Source of the DNA: Mesorhizobium xinjiangense
GTDB taxonomy: Bacteria; Pseudomonadota; Alphaproteobacteria; Rhizobiales; Rhizobiaceae
Length of the DNA: 64,000 bases
Reading direction: 5' to 3'
Assembly: GCF_009749525.1 (NCBI RefSeq)
Contig: NZ_WOAC01000025.1
Location: 1-64,000 of the forward strand
Under the pieces are notes generated by a model. The model ran no database searches and was not told the origin of the DNA. It worked only from the letters and a program-made list of their open reading frames with translations. The stretch's first letter is position 1. Each line of letters starts with the position of its first letter. A program made the position numbers and the translations under genes. Of the stretch, positions 63,679-64,000 are shown in pieces.

Positions 63679-64000
63679 CTACTTCGCCGGCTCGTACCAG
63701 CTCTCCAGGCCATCCTGAAGCTCGGCCGCGGCTTCCTCGGGCGTCTGCGTGCCGTTGATGACATTGGCCGACTTCACCCAGGTCTCGTTTTCCAGGTTCG
63801 GCGTGCCGCGCGACAGGATCTGGTAGGTCGAGCGGATGGTCGAGTGGCACTTGTCGCGCCAGGAGACGAACTCCTTGGCCAGCGGGTCTTCCATCTCGAC
63901 CGGGGTCGAGGACAGGCTGAAGAAACCCGGCAGGGCATTGGCGTAGATCGAAGCGAATTCCGGCGAGGCGACCCAGGAAAGGAATGTCCTGGCCGCTTCG
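63679..64000 (-). CDS. Extracellular sugar-binding protein of the ABC transporter (3' end only)
   Basis: C-terminal 106 residues of a family 1 solute-binding protein; the gene runs off the right edge, so the start is not visible. The visible part includes FLSWVASPEFASIYANALPG and ends in the typical ...EEAAAELQDGLESWYEPAK. First gene of the operon seen here, transcribed leftward into the permease genes across element B. Confidence 0.8.
   Translation of the reverse strand, partial: EAARTFLSWVASPEFASIYANALPGFFSLSSTPVEMEDPLAKEFVSWRDKCHSTIRSTYQILSRGTPNLENETWVKSANVINGTQTPEEAAAELQDGLESWYEPAK

Overview
The window is a 64 kb, high-G+C, gene-dense chromosomal segment. It most resembles a member of the alphaproteobacterial order Hyphomicrobiales (Rhizobiales), perhaps of the Mesorhizobium/Phyllobacteriaceae type. 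The basis is the tsaB-rimI-plsC start, a ubiE-ubiB-coaBC run, lepA, many SoxR/LysR/ArsR/Rrf2 regulators each beside its target, and short palindromic intergenic elements of the kind known from rhizobia and Brucella. No tRNA, rRNA, CRISPR array, transposase, phage gene or replication origin was found. The assignment is from protein and layout recognition only; no search was run.

Layout. 0-2.5 kb: tRNA t6A modification (tsaB), rimI and a lysophospholipid acyltransferase. 2.5-6.3 kb: a TetR-controlled ABC-2 drug-efflux operon (cecR-like, HlyD, ATPase, permease). 6.4-17.7 kb: an accessory/stress stretch with a YiiX-like hydrolase, a membrane LytTR regulator facing a DUF2306 protein, azoR with a divergent LysR, a ROK regulator, soxR with its operator facing a broken FMN reductase gene, an orphan Tat-exported peptide-binding protein, an ion channel with a zinc ribbon, a VOC protein and a LysR. 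17.8-23.7 kb: an iorAB molybdenum hydroxylase with a DedA-like protein, then the cytochrome bd-type oxidase cydAB. 23.8-27 kb: a marR-emrA-emrB efflux operon. 27-41.9 kb: lepA, cysK, a trans-3-hydroxyproline dehydratase, a PEP-mutase-family enzyme, dut, an Lrp regulator, small proteins, an ArsR/SRPBCC/GST operon, GST/HxlR, prfC, a class III nucleotide cyclase, a 1-Cys peroxiredoxin and an MliC-like protein. 41.9-46.9 kb: a GNAT protein and coaBC, vapBC, ubiB, ubiE. 47-55.8 kb: nucleoside salvage (add, upp, deoA, punA, cdd) with a nucleoside ABC importer that lacks its binding-protein gene here. 55.9-59.2 kb: an iron alcohol dehydrogenase, a thioesterase, slyX, and an Rrf2 regulator with a flavoprotein. 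59.2-64 kb: a sugar-type ABC operon (binding protein cut by the window edge, two permeases, a Gfo/Idh/MocA dehydrogenase, an ATPase).

The strongest unexplained signal is a set of five unrelated families of small palindromic, non-coding elements (called A-E here). They sit in operon gaps and at gene ends. One family C copy has inserted, with a short target duplication, into the SoxR-controlled FMN reductase gene and killed it. Another C copy and the E element lie across the stop codons of neighbouring genes. A and B copies fill the two gaps of the sugar ABC operon, and another B copy lies between the nucleoside permease gene and cdd. I found no clearly new defence or biosynthetic system. Other points of interest are vapBC inside the ubiquinone/CoA gene run, iorAB with a membrane partner, a potassium-channel-like protein with a cytosolic zinc ribbon, and a ROK regulator without its zinc motif.
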